Below, in pieces: positions 43,348 to 54,392 of a DNA stretch of 64,000 bases (its first letter is position 1; the number at the start of each line of letters is the position of its first letter). Origin of the DNA: Trematomus loennbergii. Taxonomy: Eukaryota > Chordata > Actinopteri > Perciformes > Nototheniidae. Both the position numbers and the translations under genes were made by a program. The DNA is taken from positions 1,158,501 through 1,222,500 of the forward strand of contig JAAOOA010000012.1 of the NCBI GenBank assembly GCA_012861695.1, read 5' to 3'. The notes below the pieces were generated by a model, which saw only the letters and a program-made list of their open reading frames with translations, made no database searches and was not told the DNA's origin.

Positions 43348-43858
43348 GTTTTTTCTCCTACTCTGAGTCCGAAATTTCCACTTCAGTAGCAGTTACATAC
43401 ACCAAACCTTCCAGTTATATTCCTATCAATATTATGAAGGCTTTTACAGAAGGGTTTGTTCATATATCATTCATAGCCTGAATTATATAACATTGTATAC
43501 CTAATAACATGGCGAAAATGGATATTTTAGGGCTGTTGAAAGTATTTTCTGATTTATGGAGTGATAAAAAGAGATATCCAAAATCCCCTCTGTAAAAGCC
43601 TTAGATACTAATATGACTACAAAATGAAACAACAATTTTGAACCTGGCTTTATCCAAAGTTCAGATTTCGATTCCTGAAATGTGTTAAAATATGCGCATA
43701 TTTAATGAGATAATGGCTCATTTGCATATTTAAACATGCTATTTCAGAAAACTTGTAATACAAAAGACAATTGCCTTATTGTAAGTAATTAACTGGAGAA
43801 ATTTCTAGCTGATAAGTTATAAAAAATTACCCTATTCACCTGGGATGTCTCGCCTTAA

Positions 43859-44999
43859 CCTGTTAAGCCCGAGAGACCCCGGTACCGGGGCACTGCCGCA
43901 ACATCTTGCAGGAAACAGTGTCTGAGGGCATGTTCATTTCATAAACTATGAATGTTTTATATCCATGTAACGGGAAGAAACTCATCTAACTGATCATTTT
44001 TTTTTTTTTTTCAAAAGAAAACCCACAATGCTAACACTGAGCCTCTGAATTAGCAACGAGCGAAAAATGCTAACAGATTACTGCACCGAAAATCACTCAC
44101 AAAACCTTATTATTTATCTCTTCTCCACATCCATGACATCGATTCACATCGTGAGGTGACACAGAATCGATGGGTTGATTATACGAATTTGCGACGTTAT
44201 AAACAAAAACAGACATCAAAACAGGTGACGCTAGGGAGCTAAAAATGCTAACATTTTTACCTTGGCTCTGTAGTCTCTCCAAAGTGGTCTTCAATAGCAT
44301 TAATAGGATAAAAACGCTGCTGAAGTTAATCCATAGGTTAATCCAATGTGTCTGTGTCCCTTTGAAATTATTTCTGATAATCCATAAGCAATAAAACTGC
44401 TTTTCCGTTTCCAGATGTCAGAGCTAGAGATAGGTTCGCTCTGATGCAAAACTGCATGCACGAAGCCCCCACCTTTTTTTTTAGTGTGTGTGGGGGACTC
44501 CCCCTTCGATTCTATTGGCTCTAACGGTCAGAAAGAGGTGTCAACCATCAAAATCGAGCAAGGGGAGCCAGAGATATGGAAAATCCACCCAAATGACCCC
44601 AGAAGTGGTTTCTTTTTGCTAAATCTCTCTAAAAAGGTCAAATGTCACTTGTTTTGCATCAATTTTGATACAGGGTACTTATTATATGTTGTACTTTGGA
44701 TTCCTAAAGCTTTTAGTCTACTAACTCATCATCCAAGGGTAGTTTTCACTATAAGTAAAAAAGAATATTTGGACGAAACTATAATTTACAGTTTTTTACT
44801 ATGTAAAATCTGAATTTTCTTTAAAATAAAAATCATCTATATTGATTCTGACTTTTCTACATCCAACTCACAGGTTTATCATTACTTTGAGAAAAAAGAT
44901 TATTAATTTAACCCTTTTAGAAGGGAAGATACAGTCATTTGTTCTGGGAATGTCATTTTCGAGCCTGAGACCTGAAAAACAGGCTCAGGGCTTAACAGG
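43859..44999. mobile_element. TTAA-flanked element C, copy 1 (complete)
   Basis: TTAA lies at 43855-43858 and 45000-45003. The ends CCTGTTAAGCCC and GGGCTTAACAGG are perfect 12-bp inverted repeats. A 14-bp palindrome CCCCGGTACCGGGG (43877-43890) sits near the left end. A hairpin GAGCCTG...CAGGCTC sits just inside the right end (about 44961-44986). The internal block AAAAAGGTCAAATGTCACTT through GGGTACTTATTATATGTT is shared almost unchanged with the other two copies. 1141 bp, with no recognisable transposase. Confidence 0.92.
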
Positions 45000-45020
45000 T
45001 TAACCAACACGATTTTTGTT

Positions 45021-45203
45021 TGTACTGGCATATGATTCGATTGGCTGACGCTTCTGCAGAGGCTTCAAAAGTTGAACATTGCTCAACTTTTCCAGCGAGC
45101 CACGCCAGCAAAGCTCCGCTTCGCTTCCCACAATGCAGTTCGGCGAAAAGTGACTTCACCCCATTCAAAGTGAATGGTGAAGCTTTCAGCGCACGCCGCT
45201 GTG
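45021..45203. mobile_element. Fragment of element D, reverse orientation
   Basis: TGTACTGGCATATGATTCGA followed by TTGGCTGACGCTTC is the complement of the D segment near 36430-36465. GCATTGTGGGA / TCCCACAATGC and ATTCACTTTGAATGG blocks also match D. It ends in GCGCACGCCGCTGTGTGGAC, the D terminus. It lacks the other end and is embedded in family A copy 2. Confidence 0.8.
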
Positions 45204-45283
45204 TGGACGGGCTGTAAGCCTAACCCTATCCCTTTTATTTTAAATTGTATAATGTCGGAGTTTTTTTGCCGTCCCTTAGTTTC

Positions 45284-45410
45284 TCCTGTATGTCTACAGT
45301 GTTAAAATGTACTGTATGTAGTTGTAGTAATAGAGCAACATAACGCTCTAAAAAAGCACTGATGGGACCTATTTGTTCGGCTGTTGAGTTTTAAAAGAAA
45401 TGGGGCAAAG
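45284..45410. repeat. Repeat G fragment, copy 1
   Basis: AGTTTCTCCTGTATGTCTAC, ACATAACGCTCTAAA and TTGTTCGGCTGTTGAGTTT appear here; the complementary order occurs at about 51675-51835. Inserted in family A copy 2. The family is unnamed here. Confidence 0.65.
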
Positions 45411-45704
45411 AGCCTCAGAATACTGAAATCTGTATTTTTTGTCATCTTTTTTTCCTTCTAATTTGTTATTATTTGGTGCAGGCACTAAACATACTACCAA
45501 TAGAAATACATTGCTTCTAAAATCGTTCTGTGTCAGAATACTGAAATCTGTATTTTTTTTAAATCTGTTTTTCCTTCTAATTTGTTATTATTTACATTGC
45601 TTTTAAAATCGTTCTGTGTGACATGAAAAAAATGGCGAAATCGTGTTGGTGAACACGAATCAATAGATGAATTTCGTGACTATAACACGAAATGCATGTG
45701 TCAT

Positions 45705-46692
45705 ACCCACCTAACGGAAAGAAACTCAGCTAACTGACGATACAAACCATTTTTACAGAACCAAACACAACTCTCACAAGAAGCGTCTAAATGAGCCCTT
45801 AGCGAAAATGGGCTAATGCTACTTCCGGTCATAACTAGCAAAAGCGATCGTTTATACTTCATATTATCCGCATAAACGACATATCACCTGAAAGCTGAGA
45901 TTCCACAGATTCCATTGGTATAAGTCTCATCACTGCACGGCCAGAACTCACTGAGCTAGCAGCCAGAACAGAGCAAGAAAACAACATCCGTTTTTAATGT
46001 TGGGTTTTTAAACCATAACAATAATTACGTCTTACCTTTGCTGTTTTGTGGTCAAAAGTTGTGTTCAAGGGAATAAAAACGCTACTCAAGGTTAATCCAA
46101 TGTCTCTGTGTCACTTTAAAATGATTACTGATAATCCATCCTTCCATTTTTGTTTGTGAGAGCTAAAACCCAGCTTCCGGTTTTGAGCGTGCTGGCATGC
46201 ATTCACCAATGGTAATGTTTAGATGGATTTTAGGAACTTCCCCTCGATTCTATTGGCTCTAAGGGTTCAAAAGAGGTGTCAATCATCAAAATCGACCGAG
46301 GGGGGCCAGAGATAAGAGCAAATCCACCCAAATGACCCCAGAAGTGGGTTTTATTTTGCTAAACCTCTCTAAAAAGGTCAAATGTCACTTGTTTTGCATC
46401 AATCTTGATACAGGGTACTTATTATATGTTATAGTTTGGATTCCTAAAGCTTTTAGTCTTCGATCCCATCATTCAAGGGTGGTTTTCACTATAAGTAATG
46501 TTTTTTTTTTGGACGGACACTATAATTTACATTTTATACTATGTTCAATCTGAATTTACTTTAAAATAAAAAATAATCTATATTGATTCTGATTTTTCTA
46601 CATCCAACTCACAGGTTTATCATTACTTTGAGCTTCCTGGGAATGTCATTTTCGAGCCTGAGACCTGAAAAACAGGCTTGGGGCTTAACAGG
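45705..46692. mobile_element. TTAA element C, copy 2 (left-truncated)
   Basis: Aligns with C copy 1 from CTAACGGAAAGAAACTCAGC (about 45710) to its end GGGCTTAACAGG, followed by TTAA at 46693-46696. The left terminus and GGTACC palindrome are missing. It abuts the broken end of family A copy 2, so one deletion probably removed both ends. Confidence 0.88.
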
Positions 46693-46699
46693 TTAATGG

Positions 46700-46840
46700 T
46701 GCTGGAGGCACATTTTGTTATACTTTTATTGTCATTACACAGTAGGCCTACTTACTATATAACGAAATGGTTTCTCTGCATTTGACCCATCCTAGTGTTG
46801 GGAGCAGTGGGCTGCCATTATGAACGGTGCCCGGGGAACA
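46700..46840. mobile_element. Teleost interspersed repeat fragment
   Basis: TTTTATTGTCATTACACAGT, then TCTGCATTTGACCCATCCTA and GGAGCAGTGGGCTGCCATTA are blocks I recognise from a very common fish LINE/SINE-type repeat tail. Class not certain; no coding. Confidence 0.45.
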
Positions 46841-46981
46841 CACACACACACACACACGTTTGCGTCAATATGTGTTGATTGGATAGAGCTGTCCTTTTCT
46901 TTGCAGACAGGTGCACCAATTACCTCTCTCTCTGGCTACCTTTTCCTGCCTGCTGCCCTCTATTCACACCTGCTAATTATC

Positions 46982-46983
<2 letters not shown>

Positions 46984-47074
<91 letters not shown>

Positions 47075-47087
47075 GTGTGTGTGTGTG
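46984..47087. repeat. (GT)n microsatellite
   Basis: About 104 bp of GT with one GCGTGT variant near 47069. Confidence 0.98.
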
Positions 47088-48386
47088 CATGCGACACCCT
47101 GTCTCCTGGAGTGAAGCGACCTTATTGGGTCCAACAGCAGCAGTTTTTCTATGGTCACACACACACTGGACACACTTATTGTTCTGGTGTCGCTGTGTGA
47201 TCGATGATAGATGCTAATTAGGAAAAGCTATTTCCACAACCACCGGTAGCTTAAAGCTCATACGCTCCTGATTAAAGCGCACTTACATGTGCTAATGTAT
47301 TCATTCATCATCTACATTATAATAGAGGGTGTTTTTTTTTACCGATCCAGATTTTACGTTTTTTTATTTTTTATACTGAGTACAATTTAATTCATTTATG
47401 ATCCCATTGAGTGTTTGACTGAGAAAAAAAAATGTGATGTTTTTCCGTCTTATCGAACAGTCAAGGAATAGTGGGTAGAAAATCATATTGAATGCAGATG
47501 CTTGCATACAGAGCGCTACGTTGTGATAAGTATTAAAATGAAGAAAAACATTTGCCTCTGCAGTCAAAAACTGAGGTTGGAGGTCTTTTGGTAGACCTTG
47601 TACAAATGCACTAAAGTAACTGCTTGTTTTTCATAGTGTTTCTTCACCTTGTAAAAGCTAATGTTCCTACAGTACAAACACATTCTTGAAATAAAGTCAT
47701 AAAACATTGGAAAAATACAGTTTTCCAACAAGGTTTACCATTAACTAGTTACCATTATTTCCTCTGACAAATCTGTCGCGTCTACTGGCATCTTAACAAT
47801 GAGTTTATTTGAGACTTGATTGGCGGATGACCTGACTAGACTGGAGCTTGAAGGCAATAAGCTGATGAGTCTTGACTTGATGACAAACGCATTAAAAAAT
47901 ACTGAGCTGTGCATAGTATTTTGTTTTGGAGCGCTGCCAAACTGGAAATGATACTTTAGCTCGGATATGTGAAATCTCCATAGCATAGGAATTAGATTAA
48001 AATGGAGGGAAACCGCTATTATCGTTATTTGTAACTATACAGTATATATTTAATAAACTATACTTTTATAGACGCTTTCACATCTTTGGGATCTTACCTT
48101 CTGACATGACAGTCTCAAATACTGTATGTTTCCTGTAATTTGCTTGTAATGGATCATGTTTCACAATTTGTTTTACACCATTTTAGGACAATCTTGCGTA
48201 TACTGACAGAATATTGTTAGAAAAAATTGTGTTAATTTCTCTAGTAGTGATCTCTACATTCAATGGCACAAAAATATTAGTACTTTAATTTAAAACCCAA
48301 TGTTGACAAAGAGGAAATAAAAAGACAGAGAAAGATGAATTGGTTTTGGGGTAAAGTAAATGTATAGATAGTTGAATTTCTGACAA
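47088..48386. other. No gene seen
   Basis: About 1.3 kb of AT-rich sequence with no supported gene or repeat. Confidence 0.5.
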
Positions 48387-48704
48387 ATAAGGGCCCATGT
48401 CATGGCCATTTCCACTGATCATAATTACATTGTTGAGGTATACTAAAATAGATTTATACTGTGCAATTTTCCAAACTCACATTGGTTTCGCATACAGCAT
48501 CTCTGTCAAGTATGTGTATTCAGCAGTATTCACTCTCTCCACTAAACGACTCGTTGGAGCTCTTGCCCCCCCTCCCTGTGAGCCTAGTGTGCTCCGATTG
48601 GTCAGCTCGGCCACTCTGTTCTGATTAGTCAACCACCAGAGAGGCTCCGCCCATGTCTAACAGTGCTTTTTCCGGCTCGCTCTCAGCGGAACATCAGTCT
48701 TATA

Positions 48705-48743
48705 ATGGCGTCGGTACAGCCGTATATTTTATACGCTAACTAA
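48705..48743 (+). pseudogene. Start of a transposon-encoded protein (MASVQPY), broken
   Basis: ATG at 48705 reads MASVQPYILYAN and stops at once. MASVQPY is, from memory, the usual start of a repetitive fish protein annotated as P2X7-receptor-C-terminus-like that is carried by transposons. The expected acidic continuation is absent. Only 12 codons remain, with a solo LTR 35 bp further on. The assignment rests on seven residues plus context. Confidence 0.4.
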
Positions 48744-48777
48744 CCGAACTGTACCTACAACTGTTGTTATAGAAGAG

Positions 48778-49044
48778 TGTGACGGCCCCAGGGCCTTTGT
48801 CTTACGATGGGGTGGAGCTGAAGAGGCTAATCAGCGCGATCACGGACACCTGGCCGGAGCCGAGGTGCTATTAAGCCAGCTGCCCGGAGTCACACGGCGG
48901 CCCCTCTCTCTCTCCAAAGCGGCTCAGCGATCCTCTCCCCTCGACCACCTATCTCTGCATTTACCACAATAAATGTGCCGTGGTTTTGTAAACTCGTGTA
49001 TGTCTCCTTGTCTTTCCGTTGTGGCCTACGAGCCGGTCATAACA
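48778..49044 (+). mobile_element. Solo LTR with 5-bp target duplication
   Basis: Starts TGTGACGG, ends TCATAACA, and is flanked by AAGAG on both sides (48773-48777 and 49045-49049). An AATAAA signal (about 48969) lies near the 3' end, giving + orientation. 267 bp, GC-rich in the first part. TG...CA ends and the 5-bp duplication fit a Gypsy-type LTR retrotransposon (inferred) that recombined out, leaving one LTR. Confidence 0.88.
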
Positions 49045-49549
49045 AAGAGTAAGTTATTTTTACCTGTTATAAACTACTACTGTTTGATGAGAAATCAAAT
49101 CATGGTTTGCTATATATGAATGATATGTTATAGGAGCAAATAATTCAGGGAAGAAAGGATAGGCCTACTAAGTATTTCCATTAAACTTTATTTTTAGAAA
49201 TGTACAAAATGAACGTAAATATACATATATACACGGTATATCATCAATTACTCCCCGTTGTCGGCATCTTGCCTATAGCAGCCGGGGCTTTTTAGGACGA
49301 TGCATCAGTGTGGTAGTCCCGTCATGTATTGTCCGGCAGGATCTGGCTGGACGAAATCAAATGCAAATCACAAAATATTAGAGAAACTTAGTTGTTTTAG
49401 ATTCGTTAGTAGTAGTTGTGGTAGGAGTGTGGATCTATCTAATCCATCTAATGAACAGCTTGCCAGCTAATATGCTAACCTAGCTTTGTTTACCTTGGTA
49501 GCTAACACGATATGAACGCTAGCTCGGAGGAACGGCAACTATAATGTAG

Positions 49550-49985
49550 AGTAATAAAACTACTATGAACAAAAGCTAGTGGTTCATATTAGGCTAGCAA
49601 TAACGTGTTTATAATTGCAATCTTATACGGGTAGTCTGCTACGTTCGGTCATTCATTGTAACGGTCATGAATACATTGTTTTTGCGCTAGCATGTATAGC
49701 TAGCCTCGTTAGCTATACATGCAGTATGTACATGTACTGTCACAATGTACGGTAAATCACCCGGAGTATACTGTATGAGCTGGGCTTGTTTAGTGTAATA
49801 AAACCACTATGAACAAAAGCTAGTGATTCATATTAGGCTAGCAAGAACGTGTTTTCCCGAGCAAACCCATGTCTAGCTCCGTTGGTTAGCTCGGTAGCAT
49901 ACACGCTACGCCAGCTATAATGTAATTACGTTTCGCGACTGACCGTACGGCAAATCACCCGGAGTATACTGTCTATGAGTATTTC
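49550..49985. repeat. Internal duplication within the 48.4-50.8 kb element
   Basis: CTATGAACAAAAGCTAGTG plus TTCATATTAGGCTAGCAA occurs at about 49563-49600 and again at about 49807-49845. AAATCACCCGGAGTATACTG occurs at about 49754 and about 49951. Each pair is offset by roughly 200-245 bp, so a segment was tandemly duplicated and then diverged. A 13-bp perfect hairpin (49690-49722) lies between. Confidence 0.75.
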
Positions 49986-50186
49986 GTGTGTGAATGCAGA
50001 CATTCTCCTGCTATGAGATACATGTACTGTATGCAAGGCCATCTGCTGATATTAGAGTTGATATATGGAAACGCTAGCAACTTAGTTAGCACAGTTAGCA
50101 CTGTGTCAATGGCTTAGCAGTCCGACACAGTTTATACATTTAAACAGTCTTGTTTGATAAATACACAAATAACAATGCAAACTTAC

Positions 50187-50458
50187 AGGTTGTGTACCCG
50201 AATCTTCCCCTGCTCCAAACGGTCCAAACAAACTAGGAATAGCATCGTCCTTCAGTTTCAAATGCTGTGCATATCCGGCCTCAAACTGGGCAATGTTTTG
50301 GAAGCTTTCGTCTGTGAAATGCCGGTTCTTCGAACCTCTGAAGGAACAGTGTTAAAAAGAAATTTCAACCACTGACTTCGTCGTGGTTCTTCCGTCGGTA
50401 GGACAAACAGCTCAGATTTCTCCTCACATTTCAGGAAACAGGTCCTTGGCAGTGGCAT
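50187..50458 (-). pseudogene. THAP-like zinc-finger exon of a transposon protein, frameshifted
   Basis: The minus strand from 50458 reads MPLPRTCFLKCEEKSELFVL, then RRSQWLKFLFNTVP. The Cys-x3-Cys pair and the Trp in a QWLKF helix match the first half of a THAP (C2CH) DNA-binding domain. After about 50345 the frame changes and HFTDESFQN, AQFEAGYAQHLKLKDDAIP follow, which is the second half (His of the C2CH plus the usual tail). The third zinc-ligand Cys is lost at the frame change, so the finger is dead. The exon ends at ACAACCT followed by GTAAGT (50186-50181), a perfect splice donor. THAP domains bind transposon ends in Kolobok and P-type transposases. Catalytic exons are not recognisable downstream (50.18-49.05 kb). 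Confidence 0.7.
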
Positions 50459-50805
50459 GACTGGATCGATTGTGAACTGAACCAGAGCTTCCAACAGTAA
50501 ATGTTAGGCTGGCAGAGGGTGCGGCCAGCGCCGCTGGGTGTGGCCATAGCTCTTCGGGATTGGTCCATTTCGTTCCGGGTACCGCATGACATCATGCCGT
50601 ACCCGGAACTAAATGGAAGACTCAAATGGGCAGTGACGTATCTCCAACGAGGCGTTTTGGGGAGGTATTTTCTGTGTTAGAGTTTTACTCGCTACAGGGT
50701 GTACTTTGAGGGTTTTGACTCTGCACACCGTTTACATGCATAAAAACCTTCATAACACACAAGGGGACGGGTAATAACCGGAAAAGCATGACATGGGAGC
50801 TTTAA

Positions 50806-51640
50806 CTAACTCCTTGGTAGGATATCAGTATCCCAAATGTTCTAGACAAATCATCCCTGAATCGGCCTACAAACCATCCACAAATGTGAAAAAATGCTCT
50901 TTATAACTTCCACTATTTAACTATATAGTTAATGTATGACTTAACTGCAAACCGGAACCATAAGTAACCCATTGAACATATTTTTAATGGTGCCAATTTG
51001 TCAAAAATTGTAAACCAATTTAGGCTAATATCAAAACTGGACTCAAGTTGTAGCCCATGGCCTATAATGAAGTGATGCCTTACCATTATTATGTTTCTTG
51101 TTTACTACATCCAAAGCATTATGAAAAACTGAAGTTAAAAAATGTAACACATTAATAATCCTATAATAATAGAACGACAATGATTAATGGTCACACAATC
51201 CAACGTTCTTAAAGTCCCAGCGACACAGTTATTATATTCGTGTAACATTAACTTTCTTTTCTAGCTATACTTATAAACACACAGTTTCTGAGAAATACTG
51301 TATGTCTATAAGAATGAAAACACTACTAAAAAGTGACTTCCCAGTCACTTTCAGCTGGTGAGCAACTTAAGCATCAGCATGTCACTCGTGACATATAGAC
51401 CTCACAGCTGTAGGTTTCTCTCTCCGTCAGTTTAGCAATTGGTAACATTACATTTGTCAGTCACCCTAATAGATGTTCAGCTTAGAATAGCCAGCGGCCA
51501 GTCAGCTTTATTGACACACCATGATGTTAGCTTGTCAGATACAAGGACACATATAAAAACAGTAGGACAAAAACCTTGTCAGTCAGTAGGATTTTCAGTA
51601 AACCAGGAGTCAGATATCTCTCTTTAGGTCTTTTGAGAGG
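50806..51640. other. No gene seen
   Basis: AT-rich, no supported ORF. Confidence 0.5.
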
Positions 51641-51654
51641 AAGTCTGTATTTTT

Positions 51655-51910
51655 TTTTAAAGATTTGTGGGGTTTGAACTCAACAGCCGAACAAATCGGT
51701 CCCATCAGTGCTTCTTTAGAGCGTTATGTTGATCTATTACATTATATTACTTGTTATTTAGCAGATACTTCTGCAAAACCCACTACATACAGTACATTTC
51801 AACACTGTAGACATACAGGAGAAACTAAGGGTTAAGTATCTTGCCTAAGAACGTGTTGACTGCAGGGATTAGGGATCTAACCATCTACCCTCTGATTGGT
51901 AGACACCCTA
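51655..51910. repeat. Repeat G copy 2 joined to a common teleost repeat
   Basis: AACTCAACAGCCGAACAAAT, GAGCGTTATGTTGAT and GTAGACATACAGGAGAAACT are the complement of repeat G at 45284-45410. Embedded is TTATTTAGCAGATACTTCTG ... AGGGTTAAGTATCTTGCCTA, which resembles the very common fish 'TTTAGCAGACGCTTTTATCC' repeat. Class unknown. Confidence 0.6.
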
Positions 51911-54343
51911 GATGTGGTAGATGGGTTTATTGGAAAAAGGTAGATGGATTCATGTTTTCAAATTCACCACATGTTATATGTAACAAAATATTCTGCTTCA
52001 ACCCATATTTGACTTTCAAAGTCTACTTTTATTTAATACGGTCAAAAACTATTTGCTCCGTTGGTCCAACACTAAAGGCACTGAAAAAGCATGAATTAAT
52101 GGAGCGGTCCTGTACCAATCCAACACAATCATAAATTACAATAGACATTCAAAGCTTCATTAAAAATCTTAATAGAAGCTTCAAATTGTACAAAATGACT
52201 AATTTGTTTTTCATTTATAAGGCCAGGGTTATGTATGAACACACGGTACCCAAACACAACCAACAAATAGCCGACCAAAAGGAATATTAAACAAACTGAC
52301 AATAGGTGTATTGGATTAGAATCCCAGACTCTAAAACTCTACTAACCCTAACCCTAACCAAGGCAGAGTAAGATAGGAAGGGACAGCTCAATGTCAGAAG
52401 ATAAAAACATGGCTTATAATACACACGGTCACACACAAGACTAAAATCGTGCCATCCCCTTCATCTTCTCCTCCATCTATGAACTGCCGCCCTGTTCTTC
52501 TCATTAGATCATCCCTCGCTTTCTCTTCAAAGGTCACGGTGAATAAGTGTGCTTGGTAAATAAGCGCAGATTTAGCTGACTGCAGATGAAGTCTGCATGT
52601 TTACTGCCAAAGAGAAATGACGGAGAAGAGTGATGGAAGGGGTGGAGGAAATTAGAAGAAAATGACAAAAGAGATTGGCGTTTTCATTTTCTCGCTGAGA
52701 CGTTCCGGAGACAGAAAGACGCCGTTGTGGACAATAACACGACTGCTTACGTACACACTAGCAGTCACAGAGAGATATGGCATTTAGCAGCCATTGTCTT
52801 TTATAAGCAGAGTAAATCTAATTCATGGACTGGAGTGCGACGGCAAACAATGTTAGTTTGTCATCCAAATGTCAGCTGTTGGGATGCAATATGCAAATAG
52901 GAACGTATAGACGGGAAGCAGGGCTGCGATCGATTAATTCTCTGAAGGTACGTTTGATTGAATTCCCTGAAGAAATCATCTTTGACCAAGGGAATAAAAC
53001 TGAGACGCTACATGTTTATGTGCGACCCCTCTCAACCCGGCGCTGAGCGGGGCCCAGAGGTCCGCAAATCAAACGGTAAGACAGCGGCGAGACAGAGCGG
53101 GTCGCAAATCAGGCGCGCTTCATCGCGGGGCAAGGGGGTCAGAGCGCGTCACATATCAAAGCAACTCTGGCGGGTGAAACAAATCACGGCGACCCCATCT
53201 CGTGTGCCTTCTTGTCCGAGGGGATAGAAGAAGATGAAAAAAAGGTTGCTGCCGACATTAAACAAGAGAGGTAGAATAAATGATGGCTGTCGCCTGACTG
53301 TTGACACTAACGGAGGGAGCGAATGGAAAATGATGAGCTCTCTCCGTCTGGTGCAGTGTGTCGGAGTGCACACGTAGACTGCAGACGTGTGTGTCATGCC
53401 GGGCTCATATCACTGTGTACCTGTGTGTTTCTGTGTGTGGGATTTCACTGTAATGGTATTCCAATTGGTAGGCAGCCATGCAGAAGGGGTGAGTAACGGC
53501 CTGGAGATTCTCGACTCAATAGGCCGTCGATTACCGACAGAGAGAAAGAGAGGGAAGGAGATAGCGCTTCAGTTTTTTTCTCACGAGGGCTGAGGTTTTT
53601 CACCCGTTTCCTTTCTGTCTCGCCCCTTGACATTCCCCTGGAACCTCCCTGAGCCTGTGTTTGAATGTGTATTCACCTGTGAAATGTCTACCATGTATCC
53701 AGCAGCATGCTTGACAAGCTGTGGAGATAGCCGAGTAGGTGGCTGCTGACCCTCACACTGCCTCCTGCACACAAAGGGATTGTTAACTGCAACCAAATCT
53801 TTTTGGAACAAAATAAAACAAAATAAGGATGCTTGAAGTAGCGGTATGAAAGAGACAATAAAGGCCTTGTCACACTAGCAATTAAAAAGACAACAACATT
53901 TTTCAAGAGTTCATTTTAGTATAGGACTTATTGGTGAATGATGACATGAACATTCACTGGATACCACACTCAAAATTTCGCCTATTCACTCTATTGAAAT
54001 TTGCTGGCCAAGCATAAAGGTCAATGTTTCCATTATGTAGATGTTCTCTGGTTTCTATCAGTGAATATATTTGCGTATGGGACTGACAATACCATTAGGA
54101 ATCTTGGACTTTGAGAAAAAAAATTCTCCCATTTTTACAATTAATCGATTATACAAAAAGAATAATTGGAAGTTTAATTAATAATGAAATGAGTTCAGCC
54201 CTCCTGAGACGGAAGTACCAGGGGAATGTAATTGTGCCTAGCATGTGGCTTATTAGCTTGTTAGCCATTAGCTCTATAGCAGCACTAGTTCACCAACTAA
54301 TACTGTCCCTACGTCATCGAGTTTATAGCACCCTGTCATATTG
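51911..54343. other. No gene seen
   Basis: About 2.4 kb. A telomere-like CTAACCCTAACCCTAACC (52342-52359) is too short to matter. The stretch 52780-53230 is GC-richer and contains the octamer ATGCAAAT (about 52890); its frames (52825-53046 plus, 52958-53227 plus) have no recognisable domain or splice support. It could be conserved non-coding DNA or an unrecognised exon. Confidence 0.45.
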
Positions 54344-54392
54344 TATGTACTACTACTTCTACAACTACTACTATTTCTACTACAACTACTGT
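54344..54392. repeat. (TAC)n-like trinucleotide repeat
   Basis: Imperfect TAC/TTC triplets (TACTACTACTTCTACAACTA and onward), about 49 bp. Confidence 0.85.

Larger units (their letters stand above)
42276..43854. mobile_element. TTAA-flanked element B
   Basis: TTAA at 42272-42275 and 43855-43858 bounds a 1579-bp segment with short inverted ends GGCGAGACA / TGTCTCGCC. It hosts MITE F (42543-42934), leaving about 1.19 kb of its own sequence. A small basic ORF (43144-43347) is the only coding candidate. The right-hand TTAA is shared with element C, so C entered the duplicated target of B or the reverse. Confidence 0.75.
42221..45704. mobile_element. Family A element, copy 2, shattered by nested insertions
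   Basis: Opens with CAACCCAGTCTCACGGCATT as in copy 1 (21855). After about 50 bp it is cut at a TTAA by element B, then C. It resumes at 45004 with CCAACACGATTT, is cut again by a D fragment (45021-45203), resumes with TAAGCCTAACCCTATCCC, is cut by G (about 45284-45410), and continues through CTCAGAATACTGAAATCTGT. That last segment is partly duplicated (about 45413-45440 and 45533-45560). It ends near ATAACACGAAATG at about 45690. The closing terminus is lost at the junction with the truncated C copy 2. Confidence 0.82.
48391..50801. mobile_element. Kolobok/piggyBac-like TTAA element with two protein remnants
   Basis: Left end GGGCCCATGTCATGG and right complement AGCTCCCATGTCATGC are inverted. 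TTAA follows on the right (50802-50805) and a one-base-changed ATAA precedes on the left (48387-48390). Near the left end a + strand start codes MASVQPY; near the right end a minus-strand exon codes a THAP-like zinc-finger region. A solo LTR sits at 48778-49044. THAP plus TTAA is the Kolobok combination, so that superfamily is favoured. The 2411-bp copy lacks a catalytic transposase core. Confidence 0.72.

Noticed and set aside
44484..44813. Shared frame in the three C copies (also 46332-46553 and 63197-63565) as a transposase
   Set aside because: Lengths and ends differ, changes fall at all codon positions by eye, and no DDE or zinc-binding pattern is visible. Treated as repeat-borne similarity pending a proper test.
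52342..52359. Interstitial telomere repeat (also 57560-57574)
   Set aside because: Only two to three units of CCCTAA/TTAGGG; chance in a 64-kb AT-rich window is plausible.
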